A stretch of 64,000 bases of DNA, from contig NW_004955463.1 in the NCBI RefSeq assembly GCF_000276665.1, positions 8,734,816 to 8,798,815 of the forward strand, read 5' to 3'. Below the pieces are notes generated by a model, which made no database searches, was not told the origin of the DNA, and was given only the letters and a program-made list of their open reading frames with translations. Shown piece by piece: positions 43,437 through 55,758 of this stretch (positions are counted from its first letter, which is position 1; every line of letters begins with the position of its first letter). Made by a program: the position numbers and the translations under genes. This DNA comes from Chinchilla lanigera (lineage: Eukaryota; Chordata; Mammalia; Rodentia; Chinchillidae).

Positions 43437-43520
43437 CCATGTCCTTTGAGGGTCTATTTTTGTGACGTTGAGCAAGTTTTCACTTTCCCTAGGTGTCTTT
43501 ACTTTTAGAATGAGCCTACA
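43437..43520 (+). repeat. MIR fragment
   Basis: GACGTTGAGCAAGTTTTCAC then TTTACTTTTAGAATGAGC resembles sense MIR (GTGACCTTGGGCAAGTTACTT). Short. Confidence 0.45.
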
Positions 43521-43829
43521 TGCAGTAACTGCAGGAAGACTTCATGCTTTGCAATATGCATCTTCTAGTGTTTTTGTCAGTTGTTTATTTTGTATTGGAG
43601 GGGATAGGAACCATATAATAAGGGTGGAAAGCTAAATCTTCATTTATTTAATAAATCTCTGTTTACAGTCTGTTAAGTGTTTTAAGTTTAAATTCTAAAG
43701 ATTCTGTCAAAGGTTTCCTTGAAATTCTGACCATGTTCCCTTTCTGTGTTTTGGCCTTTTGGTATTTGGAAGCTATAAATTTATTTATGAGAAATGGGTA
43801 TGGAAATTTAAGGTACTGTTCAGGGTAAA

Positions 43830-43970
43830 GTAGGAAGAATGTGCACTTTGCAAGTGAATTTGAATCTACTTTGTTTGACCTTCAACAAGTTATTTAATGA
43901 CTAGACCTTACTAATCACTAGTGAAATCATGCTGTTAAAGGGATTAGAGATAACATATGTAAATGGCATA
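43830..43970 (+). repeat. MIR SINE
   Basis: GTGAATTTGAATCTACTTTG, TTTGACCTTCAACAAGTTAT and AGGGATTAGAGATAACATAT follow the MIR order on the plus strand. Confidence 0.6.
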
Positions 43971-44025
43971 TATATATTTACATACATATATGTATAGATA
44001 CATATGTACATGTAGATAGTACGTA
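43965..44025. repeat. AT-rich (TA/CA) low-complexity tract
   Basis: ATATATATATTTACATACAT and ATACATATGTACATGTAGAT; palindrome-rich low complexity. Confidence 0.75.
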
Positions 44026-44259
44026 CTACAGAGAAGTGGCTAAATGAATAAGTGCTGTGACCAATCTGATGATGATGATGTTTTATTTTATAGATATGGA
44101 AAACTTAAACCATTGAGTATTTAATGTCATCATTTCTCTTTAAAGCAAAGTATTCACAGACCTTAGGTTAGAACTCCAAAGTCATAATCAGGATTCTTTC
44201 TAATATAACATTATTATTTTAGGGGGACTCTTTTTATAAGTTCTATTTACAGTACATAC

Positions 44260-44520
44260 TGATTAGAGTTATGTGGGGAGTTGGTATAGGCACATTATAT
44301 ATTTTAGTGTTTTTCTCTTTCTCTTTTGTTTTCTATCCCCTACTCCCTCCATCCAAACTCCTCCAACTGGTGGTGCCGCTCCCATGTGCAAAAGCTCTAT
44401 TTTCATGATTTTTTCCATCCCCTTTCTCTCCTCTCTCTCCCCACTCCTTCCATCTCTTGTTTCCTCATCCATAAATATTGCATGGTTTATCTTATATGAG
44501 AGAGAAAGAGAGAGATAGTG
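44260..44520 (-). mobile_element. Probable L1 3' UTR polypyrimidine segment
   Basis: C/T-rich sequence (CTATCCCCTACTCCCTCCAT, CCTTTCTCTCCTCTCTCTCC) resembling the antisense L1 3' UTR purine tract, ending in a GAGAGA run. Less certain than the other L1 fragments. Confidence 0.35.
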
Positions 44521-44589
44521 TGCAAACTAGTAGATAAAGAAATAGGGAGAGCTATCTCAGTATAACTTATTATTGCTTAGTCTTTTACA

Positions 44590-44930
44590 AGAAGTCCTAG
44601 ACTTGTGAACATTCAATTTTCCAACATTCACAGGTAGGAATAGCCTTGCATTATGAACATTCATAGATGCAGATAAGTCGCAGAAGGAGCTCATGTGTCT
44701 GCCAGACATTGTCACAGTTGTGCTGCTTTGTGCTTACTGTAAGGTGTGATAATGTATAGTAGTACAAATACAGTTGGAGGTTCACTGTATTTGTATGTGT
44801 GTGTTTGATTTTTTATGCTTTACATTGTATATTTATGTCAAAGGTGTATAAGACTCTTTTTTCAGACTTAATGAATAAATCCAACTTACAAACCTCCTCC
44901 TGGATCAGTGGAACTCGTTCATAAGCCAAT
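44590..44930. mobile_element. Possible Tigger-like MITE
   Basis: CTAGACTTGTGAACATTCAA at the left and AATCCAACTTACAAACCTCC with AACTCGTTCATAAGCC at the right recall TcMar-Tigger ends. Family assignment uncertain. Confidence 0.3.
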
Positions 44931-46000
44931 GACTCATTGTATTCCCTATTTCCTTCATGGTTTCTAGACCAAATTACAGAATTACAATACCACTGGCCTC
45001 TCACAAGTCCCATATTCTTCCTTGGCATCTCAACCCCTGTACACAAACCCATTAGATGTCTTTCTACTTCATGCTTTTCTTAGTCATTTGTCAAATGTGC
45101 TAATAGTACTACCTTCCTGTACGTTCAAGGTAGAATACAGCATTTGTGTAGGTGTTAGTGAACACAGAAGTGTTTTTCCATTCTTGAAGATAAAAGAATA
45201 ATGTGGAACTAAAATTAAAATTTTGTTTAGAAGAGTGATTTTGAATATTGACTATTCTAATTTGTTCTAACATCTAACATCGTTGTCGTCTCTCAAAACA
45301 TTCTTGGAATTCCTTGAAGTCACTAGGTAGAAGAATGACAATAGGAACAGTCTTTCAGGGACTTGGGGAGCATGATTCCCCAAGAGATTCTAGTTGTCTA
45401 AACAGCACAGTCTCTCCACAAGGTCTCTTCCACAGTCGCCTTGAACTCCCCCAAATCTGCCCGTCCCTACAAGCTCCTGAGGTTCTCACTTCCAGTTCTG
45501 CCTTGGACTGCTCTCGGCACTGTTCCTTATTCATGGCTGCAATTATACTTTAAGGTACTGGTACTGTGTGACAGACTTGGTGCCAGGCGCTGTGGTGTGA
45601 GGTCTGGTTTGATTATTTGTGATGATCACTGGCTAATTTGGCAAAGCACATAAAATTTCTCTATAGCAAGGAAGAGTATTAACACCAAGAACATTCATAG
45701 ACAGTACTGAAGAAATCCATTATCTTTAAGATTTTGACTCTGCTTTTTCCCCCTGCCTGCTTCCTGGTCCTTACTCACCATCTTGTCTAAAAGCCCCGTG
45801 AGGCAGCAGCAGCAGTTTTCCCAGCCTCTAGCCATCATTTCAAATGCCCCTGAACAACACCTCTTGACTCTTTCCTTAGACAGTACCTGGTGATACCTTC
45901 CCCTATCTTTTTGCTTTGAAATAATTCCTTACTTAAGAATAATGCCCTTCTTGATATGTATTCTTAGGCCAAGAGTTTTCTCAAAGTTTGTACAGGGAAA
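44931..46000. other. Unique sequence
   Basis: No gene supported. Open frames at 45314-45553 and 45441-45653 overlap each other in different frames without splice support. Confidence 0.4.
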
Positions 46001-46009
46001 AGAAGATTA

Positions 46010-46130
46010 AAGACTTTGAGGTTGAATAAATCTAGGTTCAAATCTTGCCTCTGTCACTCACATATTACAGATTACTTATTCTTAGGTAACTTACTTGCAA
46101 AACTAATTATAACTATCATAGAGCACTTAG
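46010..46130 (+). repeat. MIR SINE
   Basis: TCTAGGTTCAAATCTTGCCT, CTGTCACTCAC and TTAGGTAACTTACTTG match the MIR core on the plus strand. Confidence 0.65.
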
Positions 46131-46199
46131 CAATCCTTACTTATCAAGTATTGAGTTGGGTGGTTTAAATAGATTGTTTAATTTATTCACCCCGCCCCC

Positions 46200-46290
46200 C
46201 TGATTTTGGCTATGTGTGTGCTGAGGATCAAAGCCAGGCCCTGTTGCATGCTGGGAAGGCACACCACCACTGAGGTACAACATGAGACCC
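46200..46290 (-). mobile_element. Old ID-like SINE fragment
   Basis: Reverse complement gives GTACCTCAGTGGTGGTGTGC, then CATGCAACAGGGCCTGGCTT and GATCCTCAGCAC, an eroded ID element. Confidence 0.6.
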
Positions 46291-48072
46291 TCTTCATTCT
46301 GACTTTTAATTTTCTGTTCTAAAATTTGGGATCAAAAATTCCTATCTCAATATGGAGATGTAATAATTAGCCTGTGGGATGGAGAAAGTATCAGTATCTG
46401 AGCATGTGAATGTGAAAGATACACAGATATATAGCAAAGAGGAGAATCTGCTATAAAAATATATTTAACGGAAATTGTGAAAGAAAGGAGTCTGTTGGAA
46501 ATGGTACCTATTTCTATCTGAGAAATCAAGGACAAATGAGAAAAAAAGACCAATGACATAAATAAAGCAAGGTGTGGAGAGAATTCTAGGATTGGCTCTG
46601 ACAGAGCCAAAGGTAATAGATGAAAGAGACAGTTCTGTCTTCAGGGGCCCCCTCTGGTGAGACTATCACTGTCACAAGCTATCAGTTAATTTATTTATTT
46701 TTCTCCTTTATGTGTACACAAGCATTAAGCATACAAATGATCACATACAATTATGGAAACATATCATTCCAGCAGGTCAAAGAGAAAGTTTTCTTTCTGA
46801 CCTATTTGGAGGCAATCATGATGACCTGTAGAGACAAGTGAGCATAATCTTTTCTTGGTGGGCACCATACACTTTCGTCTCTTTCAGGATCTGGGGGATT
46901 TATAAGATGTTTTCCACATTCAATTTAATTCAGAAAACCATATGTTATAGGACTGACTCCTTTTAGCAACGCAAGAGAGTTACCAATGATTTCGGCATTT
47001 GCTGCTTGTGATGGCAACTCCTCTTGATTCCTTCAACCTTTTTATATGACCTGAGGTAAATATTGACAATCACACTACTGGAAAGAATAACACAGGGATG
47101 GCTTTTCTGAAGCTCCACACTGAATTTTGTGCTTAATTGATTGGCCAGCTGGCCCTGCTGTCTCTTGACCTCTACAAGAGCCAGCAAGATTGATAGTTTC
47201 AACTGCCTTTCACAGTGCACTGAAGCATTCAGATCTATCTTTTGTTACTGGGGAAACACTAAGTTCTTATGTAGCACATTATTTAGATGGACTTGGGTGC
47301 TGATGATTTGGGAGGCAGGCAAATGCCCAATTGGAAGACAATGTCTGCAGATCAAAGGAGCCACTGAGACAGAGAGTTCATAAAATGTGAATACAAGTCC
47401 AGGGGAGGATTGATGATTATAGAAGCAGAAAGCCAATCAAGTTAAAGATTCATTCCAGTAACAAGTTTGATCCTCTCTCTGGGACCTAGGCCTCTGCCAA
47501 CTTTCCTCAGCTTTTCAAGGTCTACACAAGAGAAGAACAAAGCCATCAAGGATGCTCTCATTCCGGAAAGCCGGCTGCAAGATGACATGAATCAGAGGTC
47601 AGCAACTACCACTGAGAGTTCATCGCATTCGACCCCATGAAGAATAGGGCTCGCACAGTGGTTCTGCAGGAGTGCTTCGGCACCACTGACACCAGGAGCC
47701 CTAGTGAATGTGACAGCTTAGAATTATTGGGTCATTTCCTCCACACTTCTTTCTCCTCACACGTTAAGCAAGCCTGAAATTCATGTACGAAATTGTCTGT
47801 TTCAAATTTCACATACTAATGGCATGAATCAGGAGATACAAGGATATATTAACCAATTTAACCTTGGAACTTGGCACCTTATTTCAAGAGCACCAAAATA
47901 TTAAAGACATTTTTTGGAAAAAGGATTGGCCTAGTTTTGCCACCTATGTCTCCAAAGGCATCAAAATTCTTTTAGTGACATTGGGAGTAGGTAGTAGGAG
48001 CATGGTGTAGAGGAAGAAAGAATACAAAAATTAATCAAATCAAAAAGTGGGGTTGAATGGTAAAAATTCAGT

Positions 48073-48074
<2 letters not shown>
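46291..48074. other. Unique sequence
   Basis: No gene or known repeat supported. 47540-47700 is slightly CpG-richer (CATTCCGGAAAGCCGGCTGC, CATTCGACCCC) and unassigned. Confidence 0.4.
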
Positions 48075-48160
<86 letters not shown>

Positions 48161-48162
48161 AC
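48075..48162. repeat. Compound microsatellite (TC)n(CA)n
   Basis: About 60 bp of uninterrupted TC followed directly by about 27 bp of CA, the same order and strand as the tract at 4854-4947. Confidence 0.97.
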
Positions 48163-49854
48163 TGTATTTCAGTCTCTCACAATGTATATTTTACTTCTTT
48201 ATATAGTTTAGTAAATAAAATGTCTCAATTTGGTTACTGATTCCCACCTTGGAAAAGACTCTAGCAGAGACAGCTTAGTTCCATTTGATTCCTGTTTGTG
48301 TGTTTATTTTTTGGATTACCTTCATCATAGTCCATAATCATAGGCTATGACAAACTACAATGGAGATTTGGAAAATCACAGCATGCAATAAATCTGTCTG
48401 TAGTTCTCATCCTCTGTAACAATCGGGAGGTTGAAATTGCCTGATCTTTTCAAGAGAGTGCTGCCACTTTGACCCAGGCAAATTAGAAACAAAACAACAA
48501 TACCAACCAGCAGTTTCAAGTGTCCTTCTGCTGCATAATAAGTCAGCAGTAGGCTTTGCTAATGGTGTTTATGAGCTGCCAGGCTGGGATTGGTCCTTAA
48601 ACAAGGAGGCATTTGCCCAGTGGGCTGCTTCTGTGTGTGGGGCCTTTTTGGAACCCAGGGGCCCTTTTCGGTGATTCTCAGCAGGAGCCGTCTCTGCAGG
48701 CCAAGGCCCTTTGCAATGAGCTAGCTGTGTTCAATGATTGTTTTAAGACCCTTGCTGCATTTAAAATAGCTTAGGACACCAATATAATGCCATAACGATT
48801 ACTATGTAGGACATGATAAGAGGTCATGACTGCAGCTTTTTTTAGATTTTATTGATTGATTGATTTGATAGCATTAATGAAAAACAAACAAGACAAAAGC
48901 AAATACTACCCACAGTTAATAAAGATGATATCCTAAATTCAAGCAGCACGATCAAATATTGTAATAACCATCAACTATTAGTCATGGTATGAGTGCGGAA
49001 GTAGATGATATGTAAAGAAGACAAGTAGAAACCACAGGGTGATGGCTGAATAAGGGGAAAAGGGAGAGTAATTTGGAGCCACAGGTCAGACCATCCAACT
49101 TGTCCTTTGATATTAAAATGATTCAAAGTGTTTAGAAATTCTAGATAAAGAGAGATCTGTAATCCCAATGTACTGTAGGTTTCACTTGACGCCCACAAGT
49201 TGAAACTGCCTCCCTGGGGTGTGTGTATTTATTTATTTCATCAAGGAGAATAACTGAATTTGGAAATTATCTTCAGGGATATCTGTTCGGACCTGTAGCT
49301 TCAGCTCCCTAAATACTAGTTGCCTCAAGTTCTACCAAGGGAGAGTTCTGAGACTGCTGCCTCTATTTACTATTAAGGGGCTATGCCCACCCACTCTGGA
49401 GCAGTCAGCTAAATTGCAAGTCTATGCTTTGTTCACATAAAAGATAAATTCAAGGAAAAAGAATATAAGAGACAGGCCCTGGTGAGGAACCAAGAAATTC
49501 AGTCAGTTTCCCAGTTCCTGTTCCTCATGGAAGAATTGAATTCATTACTGTGAATACATTGTACCCCATTTATTTGTCATAGTTGAAAAGAGAGAGGGGA
49601 GCAGGGCCAGGGGACTTAGCGAAAATGAGTGGTCATGTGTGCAGAGGTGAGGAGCATCGTTACCTTTATGTTTCTTTGCAGTAAGTACCATTATTCTTAC
49701 TAGATTTTGATAAAAGAAAATTCACCTTTATGTGTCCTCGTTAGAGACAATCAAAGACACATTAGGATCTGGTCAATAAATGACCAACATTTTGGCAGAC
49801 TCGGGGAAGTACAGAGAATGGAAAGGAATTTAAGCGCATAATCTGAACCATGGA
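48163..49854. other. Unique sequence
   Basis: No supportable gene or repeat. Confidence 0.4.
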
Positions 49855-49905
49855 GCTAATGTTTATTAAGCGCCCACCAGTGTAGAAGTTGCTGAGAAGC
49901 AGCAC
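49855..49905 (-). repeat. L2 fragment
   Basis: CTAATGTTTATTAAGCGCCC and ACCAGTGTAGAAG resemble antisense L2 3' end. Very short. Confidence 0.35.
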
Positions 49906-49929
49906 ACCACAGTCTCAGCATTTTTGGTG

Positions 49930-50290
49930 ATAAAAGGAGAGGGCAGAAGCAATTGGCAATGATCTAATTTATATGTGGAATCTCATAAAAATTGAGACTA
50001 GAGTGGTAGCTATCAAAGACTGGGAAATGAGAGAGAAATGGGACACTGCAGATGTTCTTGAAGGGTCCATGAGTAAGTTACAGGCATCTACTGTATAGCA
50101 CAATGACCATGATTAATTGCAAAGTACAGTATATTTTCAAAATTGGTAATAGATTTTTAAATGTTCTCTTCACAAAAAAATAAAAGAAGGTAAAATGATA
50201 AATATGGTAATTAGTTCAGTTTAATTTTTCTATAATGCATGTATGCTATAAATATGTGCTATTATTATTTGTCAATTAAAGAAAGAAAGA
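49930..50290 (+). mobile_element. L1 3' UTR fragment
   Basis: TTTATATGTGGAATCTCATA, GACTAGAGTGGTAGCTATCA, AGGCATCTACTGTATAGCAC, ATGACCATGATTAATTGCAA, CAGTATATTTTCAAAATTG and CAATTAAAGAAAGAAAG follow the L1 3' end order on the plus strand. Confidence 0.85.
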
Positions 50291-50292
50291 AG

Positions 50293-50486
50293 ACAGGCAT
50301 AGTGGCACACACCCATAACACCAGTGTCCTGGAAGGTTGAGGCAGGAGGATTGCAAATGTGAGCCCAGCCTTGGCAACCTAATTAATAAATTAGTACCTA
50401 TCTCAAAATGAAAAATAAAATAAATGGGCAGGGGAATGTAACTCAGTGCATTGAGTTCAATCCCTTACACTGAAGAAAAAAAAGAA
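50293..50486 (+). mobile_element. B1-dID SINE
   Basis: CAGGCATAGTGGCACACACC, GTTGAGGCAGGAGGATTGCA, GAGCCCAGCCTTGGCAACCT, then dID (GGGCAGGGGAATGTAACTCA, GAGTTCAATCCC) and an A-rich tail. It sits at the A-rich end of the L1 fragment, as at 40478. Confidence 0.9.
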
Positions 50487-50566
50487 CATGCGTATGAGGT
50501 CATAACTCCAGGCCATCAATCACTGTGCTCTATAGATCATATGCTCTGAACCTTATCTCTGAGGCC

Positions 50567-50750
50567 ATACTGCATGGTGGAAAATTTATGGATCCTAGAG
50601 TCAGAGAGCCTGAGTTCAAATCCCATTGATATCACTAAGAGCTGCGAGATCTCTGCAAGTTACTTAAATTATCTGCTTTATTTTTCATCTCTAGTAGGGA
50701 GCACACAGCAGTCTGGAATGGCTGCTATAGAAATGCTTGGAACAGTGTCT
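50567..50750 (+). repeat. MIR SINE
   Basis: GTCAGAGAGCCTGAGTTCAA, ATCCCATTGATATCACTAAG, GCAAGTTACTTAAATTATCT and TGGAACAGTGTCTGGTGGG match a near full-length MIR on the plus strand. Confidence 0.85.
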
Positions 50751-51754
50751 GGTGGGCTTTCTGAAGGTGTTGGGTCTTCGAGTTATCTTGAAAAATGGGT
50801 TAGACTTGGTCACGGGAGTTGCAGAATGACATCACATTGCATCAAGTGGGAGGTATCCGGAGGGAGGCACGAGTCGGGGATGCGCTGCTTTTGGGGGCCT
50901 GGAAGACTGCAGTGGGGGCTGAGAGGCCCAGTAAGGGTGAGATACACTGATCTCAGGCTTCTCAGAGTTCTGAATACTGTACTAAGATAGTTTAGTTTTC
51001 CACCTCTCCCATCCAAACAAACAAGGAAAGATGTGGTATGAGTAACCCAAGAAGACTGTGTAACTGAGCAGAATTAGGCTCCTATAATCAAATAAAATTT
51101 ACAACAAAATTAATTTACCCTGTTAATGATAAGTCTGATCAATCAGTAATATGCTGATAAAAAGAAAAGTCCTGATTTGCTTAAATACTCATCACAGCCA
51201 ATTGAAGCTTTCAAAATGATATCATTGAATGGAATTTTGGAGGAGACAAAGCACAACTGAGCTCGCTGCACATGAAGGTGTGAGGGGCTCCCAGCCCTAC
51301 GGCTATGCACTTGGTCTCCATGAGCATAACAGGAGTTCCCAGAAAAGCATAGTTACACCTTATTCTCTTTGACATTCATCCCCCAACAATGGGCATTGCC
51401 TGTATCCCTCTGCTCCTCCTTCCTTGCAGCTGCCCAACCCAGATCCCTCCTTTGAGCTGCAGTGGTAAGGAAGGACTGGCTGTGAGTAGAGCTGCCCTGT
51501 AGGGTAAGCCCAGTCCCTCCTTCACAAGTGAGAAGCAGGAGCAGCATCCTGACCATAGGAAGTGCATGGAGAAGGAGCCAGCAGCATGAACTTCTTTGGG
51601 GTGTTGTGAGTGAGGAGGAGCTGTGGGGAGGAAGGAAGAGAGAGTGACGTGGAATACCCTGTCTGTGAATGGGCCAAACCACAGCTGCAGAGCTCCAAAG
51701 ACACTGCCTCCTCCAAGCAGGAGTTCTTTGAGGATAACCAGGCTTTGAGTCTCA
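50751..51754. other. Unique sequence
   Basis: Open frames up to about 130 codons on both strands (for example 51376-51765, minus) overlap one another in several frames. None shows a domain or splice boundary. Confidence 0.4.
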
Positions 51755-51922
51755 TTTATAGGCACACATCTAAAATCCCAGATACAAACAAAGCTGAGGC
51801 ATAAGGTCTACAAGTTGGAGAACAGCTGAGAAACTCAGTAAAGCTTGTCTCAAAATAAAATATAAATAAAGGGCCTGGGATATAGTCCAGCATTCTCTGG
51901 GTTCAATCCCCACTCCTGGAAA
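51755..51922 (+). mobile_element. B1-dID SINE, diverged
   Basis: GGCACACATCTAAAATCCCA, AAAGCTGAGGCATAAGGTCT, TTGTCTCAAAATAAAATAT, then dID (GGCCTGGGATATAGTCCAGC, GGGTTCAATCCCCACTCCTG). Confidence 0.82.
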
Positions 51923-52630
51923 GTAATTAGACAAAAACTCATTTACACAAAACTACAAAGTGACTAATGCGAGGCACGTCTTTGCTCTCTGGGGGTGCAG
52001 TGTTAGGCAGCAGGAAGCTCAGGTTGCCCAAGTGTCTTCCCAGAGATGCCTGCGTTGTGAATGTTGCACACTTGCATCTCCTCTGCCTGTCACTGAATCT
52101 GCATGATCATGTATGAATGAGTGTGTGCACATGTGCATGGGCTCTGGATGTGCGTGTGTGTTGGTTGGTTAGCTGGGAGATAGTAGAGAGAATATTTTCT
52201 CCCTGATCTCTAGTTCTTGTGTTCCATTTTCTTGACCCTTATTCACACATCTGTGATTAAACCCTGACAGTGATTGCTTCCTTTTCACTGGGAGGATTAG
52301 TCTGTTCTCTGAGATAGGGAAGACATTTCAATTCCCCCCATGAGTATCCAGTCACTTGGTCTCTTAAGAAATCCATAGAATAAAGCAAAGCAACTGCAGC
52401 ATTAGGAAGGATTTCAACTAATCTGACCTCTGCCTCTACCTCCATCCGCTTCTTCCACTAAAAATGTCATATTTTCACTCTTGTCTTACTGTTCATTACC
52501 CTAGATGTAGAGCAAAGAAACTATTTTAACTTTTTGCGCTCAGTATATGTCATATTGCTGATGTCTCAGGGGTTCATTTTCGAGCTTGCAATCCTTTTCT
52601 AGAACCCCATTTCTCCCATATTCAAACTTA
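51923..52630. other. Unique sequence with a TG-rich stretch
   Basis: 52110-52190 has mixed TG repeats (GAGTGTGTGCACATGTGCAT, TGCGTGTGTGTTGGTTGG). Otherwise unassigned. Confidence 0.4.
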
Positions 52631-52634
52631 TAAT

Positions 52635-52720
52635 AATACAGTAAGTTCTTAGAAGGTGAGACCAGGACAAGATGAGTCTTGTTTGTATTCCCCCCTATGA
52701 GCATTAACATGGAACTGATG
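52635..52720 (+). repeat. L2 3'-end fragment
   Basis: TAAGTTCTTAGAAGGTGAGA, CAAGATGAGTCTTGTTTGTA and TTCCCCCCTATGAGC recall ..AAGCTCCTTGAGGGCAGGG..TTGTATCCCCAG... Weak. Confidence 0.35.
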
Positions 52721-54095
52721 GTTTTGGACATTCTGTTTTATGTGGATGATACTGTTATATTAGTTTCTTCCCACTGCTAAGAAAAGGTAAGAATCTCCAG
52801 GAATAGTGTCACCCCTCTCACAATGCATCATCACAGCCTCAAGTGTCCACTCACCAGTGGGAAGTTGAGGCAGAACCACAGAGCTTCCAGAGAAGCCATT
52901 GGAGGATTTGATCCAAGCAGTAAATAAAACACAGAGGCAGGAGGAGAATATTTGGTTGCTGTGCAATGTACAGTGGAGATGACAAAGAGAAAGAAGAAAG
53001 GAATCAGGTCACAAAGGCATCCAGATACAAACGGTGGACCATCCCATAACTGCATTGTCAGTGGGTAGAAGAAAGACGGACAGTGGTAAAATATATTTTG
53101 AATTAGCACAATTTAGGGTCAGGCCAACATGGAGATAACCTGAGAGTCAGCCTTGACAGAGCTTTGAGAAGTAGATCACTGATGAAATGTGGTAAAAAGG
53201 ATGAAAAAAGAGAAGTTGAGGTGGGTTTTGGTGAGAACATGTTCAGTTCAGTTTTAAGTAATTTGAAGTCAAGGCAACTCTTTGAAGCCAACATGACTGC
53301 TTCAGCAGGCACAGAATCTATTTGGAGTCACTCAGGCAACCTATCTAAGCCCTATGTGGTCTTCCCTTTGTCTTGCTCAAGACTTAGAAAAGAATTTGCT
53401 TTTGTGTTTTCCTTGTAGGCCAATAAATACACTCATTCTCAGCATACAAGAAAGTTTTTTGGTTTTGTTTCCACTTTGTTTTATGAAAGCTAAAACATTT
53501 GTCTGTGAACTATTCAAATCATGAAGTATTATCATTAGGTTTTGTGTTTCCATTAAAACCTTCCATATTTAGATTGAAATGATGAAAAAAAATTGTATTG
53601 ATTGAAAAATGTAGCCTGGAAGTAATTGATAGACCTTGGAAATACCATCATTTCCCCCTTCTCCTTAAACCTTAATCACAGGGAACATCAGGTACTGTTA
53701 AAATGTACCATATTCCTTCATATCTGGTAGTTCTTGTGCTAGGCAGGATCTCTGAGGATCTGCTCCTGTCTGTCTCTTCAGTTTCATCTCCCACCATTAA
53801 AAGCATAGTCCAGAGATGGCAAACTTCTTGAAACTCCTCACTGACAACATTTGGTGTTGTCTTTCTGGGCTTCTCTACATTGCAGCACTGCAGTGCTGGG
53901 TATGGCATCTCTGTCACTTGCTGGCATCACCTTCTGCATCCTCTCTCACACTGATAACGGCGTGTATTCATTTGGCAAGGCCAAGCCCAAGCATGACTTC
54001 TCTTCAGAATTGCCTTGGCCAGCTCTCCAATGCTATTGTCAACTCTTCTTTCCTGGGCTCTCCCTGAGGCCACCGTGAGCCCTACCTATGTTCCA
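52721..54095. other. Unique sequence
   Basis: No gene supported. Several short open frames on both strands only. Confidence 0.4.
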
Positions 54096-54099
54096 TTGT

Positions 54100-54242
54100 T
54101 ATATTGAATCCTTTATGTCTTACCTGTTTACATGTCTGCCTGCTTTTCCTGTACTAGGAGCTCCTCACAGGCTGAATTCGTCTTAGAGTTATTTTATATC
54201 CCCAATACTGGACACATAGCAGACACTCAATGATTTTTTTAA
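54100..54242 (+). repeat. L2 3' end
   Basis: CTAGGAGCTCCTCACAGGCT, TTATTTTATATCCCCAATAC and GGACACATAGCAGACACTCA followed by ATGATTTTTTTAAGTGAATGA match the L2 terminus on the plus strand. Confidence 0.75.
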
Positions 54243-54340
54243 GTGAATGAGATAAGGGAAGAAAACAGGAAAGCAGGAAGGAAGGAAAAAGAAATGAAAG
54301 AAGGAAGGAAAGAAGAAAGGAGAGAGGGAGAGAGATTCAT
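54243..54340 (+). repeat. (GGAA)n-like purine tract
   Basis: GAAGGAAGGAAAAAGAAATG, AAGGAAGGAAAGAAG and GAGAGAGGGAGAGAGA. Purine-only for about 95 bp with few exceptions; likely grown from the L2 tail. Confidence 0.88.
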
Positions 54341-54973
54341 TAAACTGGCTTGATATGTTCCTGCTTCCTTGAAGAAATATACCTGAATAAAACAAGTAAA
54401 CAACTGATGGAATATCATATTGCAGTTTAAACTCCTGAGATAAATTGCTTCTGCTTCCACAATCCCACTTGTATTTCCTCCTTTTCTTTTAAATCCCACA
54501 TTGCCCCTTGTTTAGGCAATCATACCAATTATGACTTATCCTTTCAGTACTCTAAAATTATTCTTAAATATATGAGCCTTTTTTAAGGAAAATAATTACT
54601 TAGTGACACTTGTTAAATAAAGCACATTATGGAAAACATAAATGCAATATGTGGGCATGCATGATGGGTATAGCGCCCACTACATCATGGTATTGCAAAG
54701 GAGGAGAGAGATTGGGCTCAACTGAATGCAGCAATGGCAAGTGGGAACTGGTGGCCAAAGAGCAGGGTAGGGTTCAGTGGATGCAAAATTTCTAAGTGGA
54801 CTGTAGCTAAGCCAACCTAACAGAATTCCCACCAGGGTGATCAGCATCACCTGGGGGTTGCTGGATGGTCAGGGATTGATCAGATATGGAAGGTGACCAG
54901 ATATTGGGAGAAATTATTACTAAGCTGATGTAGCAGGGTTCTTTTAATAAAACTCATTATAATAACTGGGCAT
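54341..54973. other. Unique sequence
   Basis: 54830-54860 (GGTGATCAGCATCACCTGGG) contains a MER5-like phrase, but too little to call. It is also a small palindrome (GGTGATC/GCATCACC). Confidence 0.35.
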
Positions 54974-55057
54974 AGGCTGGGGACACAGTTCAGTGTCACA
55001 GTGCTTGCCTGGGAAGCTCAAGATGCTGAGTTCAATTCCCAGTAGAAAAGAAAAAAT
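54974..55057 (+). mobile_element. ID SINE
   Basis: AGGCTGGGGACACAGTTCAG, CAGTGCTTGCCTGGGAAGCT, GAGTTCAATTCCCAGTAG and an A-rich tail. It runs directly into the next SINE. Confidence 0.85.
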
Positions 55058-55275
55058 TGAGCATGGTAGCACATACCTATAATCCTAGCACTCTGAGAGG
55101 CTGAGGCAGGAGGATCACAAGTTTGAACCCTATCTGGGCTATATAGTGACTTTGTGAGACCCATCTCAAAGTTAAAAGAATAAAATAAAATAAAATATAA
55201 AGGCTGAGGCTGTAGCTCAATGTCAAAGCCCCTAGGGTGGAAGTACTGTAAAACCAAACAAAACCAAAACCTCAT
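55058..55275 (+). mobile_element. B1-dID SINE adjoining an ID
   Basis: TGAGCATGGTAGCACATACC, CACTCTGAGAGGCTGAGGCA, GAACCCTATCTGGGCTATAT, (AATAA)n middle tail, then dID (AGGCTGAGGCTGTAGCTCAA, AAAGCCCCTAGG). Starts within the A tail of the ID at 54974, so it probably inserted into that tail. Confidence 0.88.
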
Positions 55276-55758
55276 TAGAATGAAGTATATGCATAGGTGT
55301 AGAAGACAGGGAAGGTGGAGCTCTTGTCAAGCAAAGAATGTTTATCAACCTTGTAAACTGCATTGTATTTCCCACGATTTACACTCACAGTTTCTCAGTG
55401 TACACTCCTTGTATATGCTGTTATAATTCACCCTGGGGGCAGAGGTGGTAGTAGTCTTTATTCATGGCTCACGGGTTGCGGGCACCTATCCAGGCTTTAT
55501 AAGTGTCCCACGGGGCCAAGAGAGAGGCTGCCCTCCAGGAGACTGCCCTCCAGGGACCCACGTGAGCAGCATAACCCAGCCTTCCTGGGGGCAGCAGTGT
55601 TAACTGGAAGAAAACCTGGATAATTGGTTATGGTCAAGATTATGACTTTGTGTCTTTCATACGCATGTGGCAGCTACATTGTAATGGGAAATATTTTAAT
55701 GTTAGTACTTTTCAGAAATTATTCATTCTTCTTCTCTGCCAGATCTGAAAAGCAGGTT
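55276..55758. other. Unique sequence, slightly GC-rich
   Basis: 55430-55615 is G+C-richer (GGGGGCAGAGGTGGTAG, CTCACGGGTTGCGGGCACC) and unassigned. An open frame at 55363-55623 has no domain. Confidence 0.35.

Noticed and set aside
47657..47740. CAGTGGTTCTGCAGGAGTGC resembling a MER5 start
   Set aside because: The following sequence does not follow the MER5 consensus and no opposite end was found.
53812..53840. CAGAGATGGCAAACTTCTTG resembling the OC1-like hAT end
   Set aside because: No matching inverted end or 8-bp duplication nearby; chance similarity.
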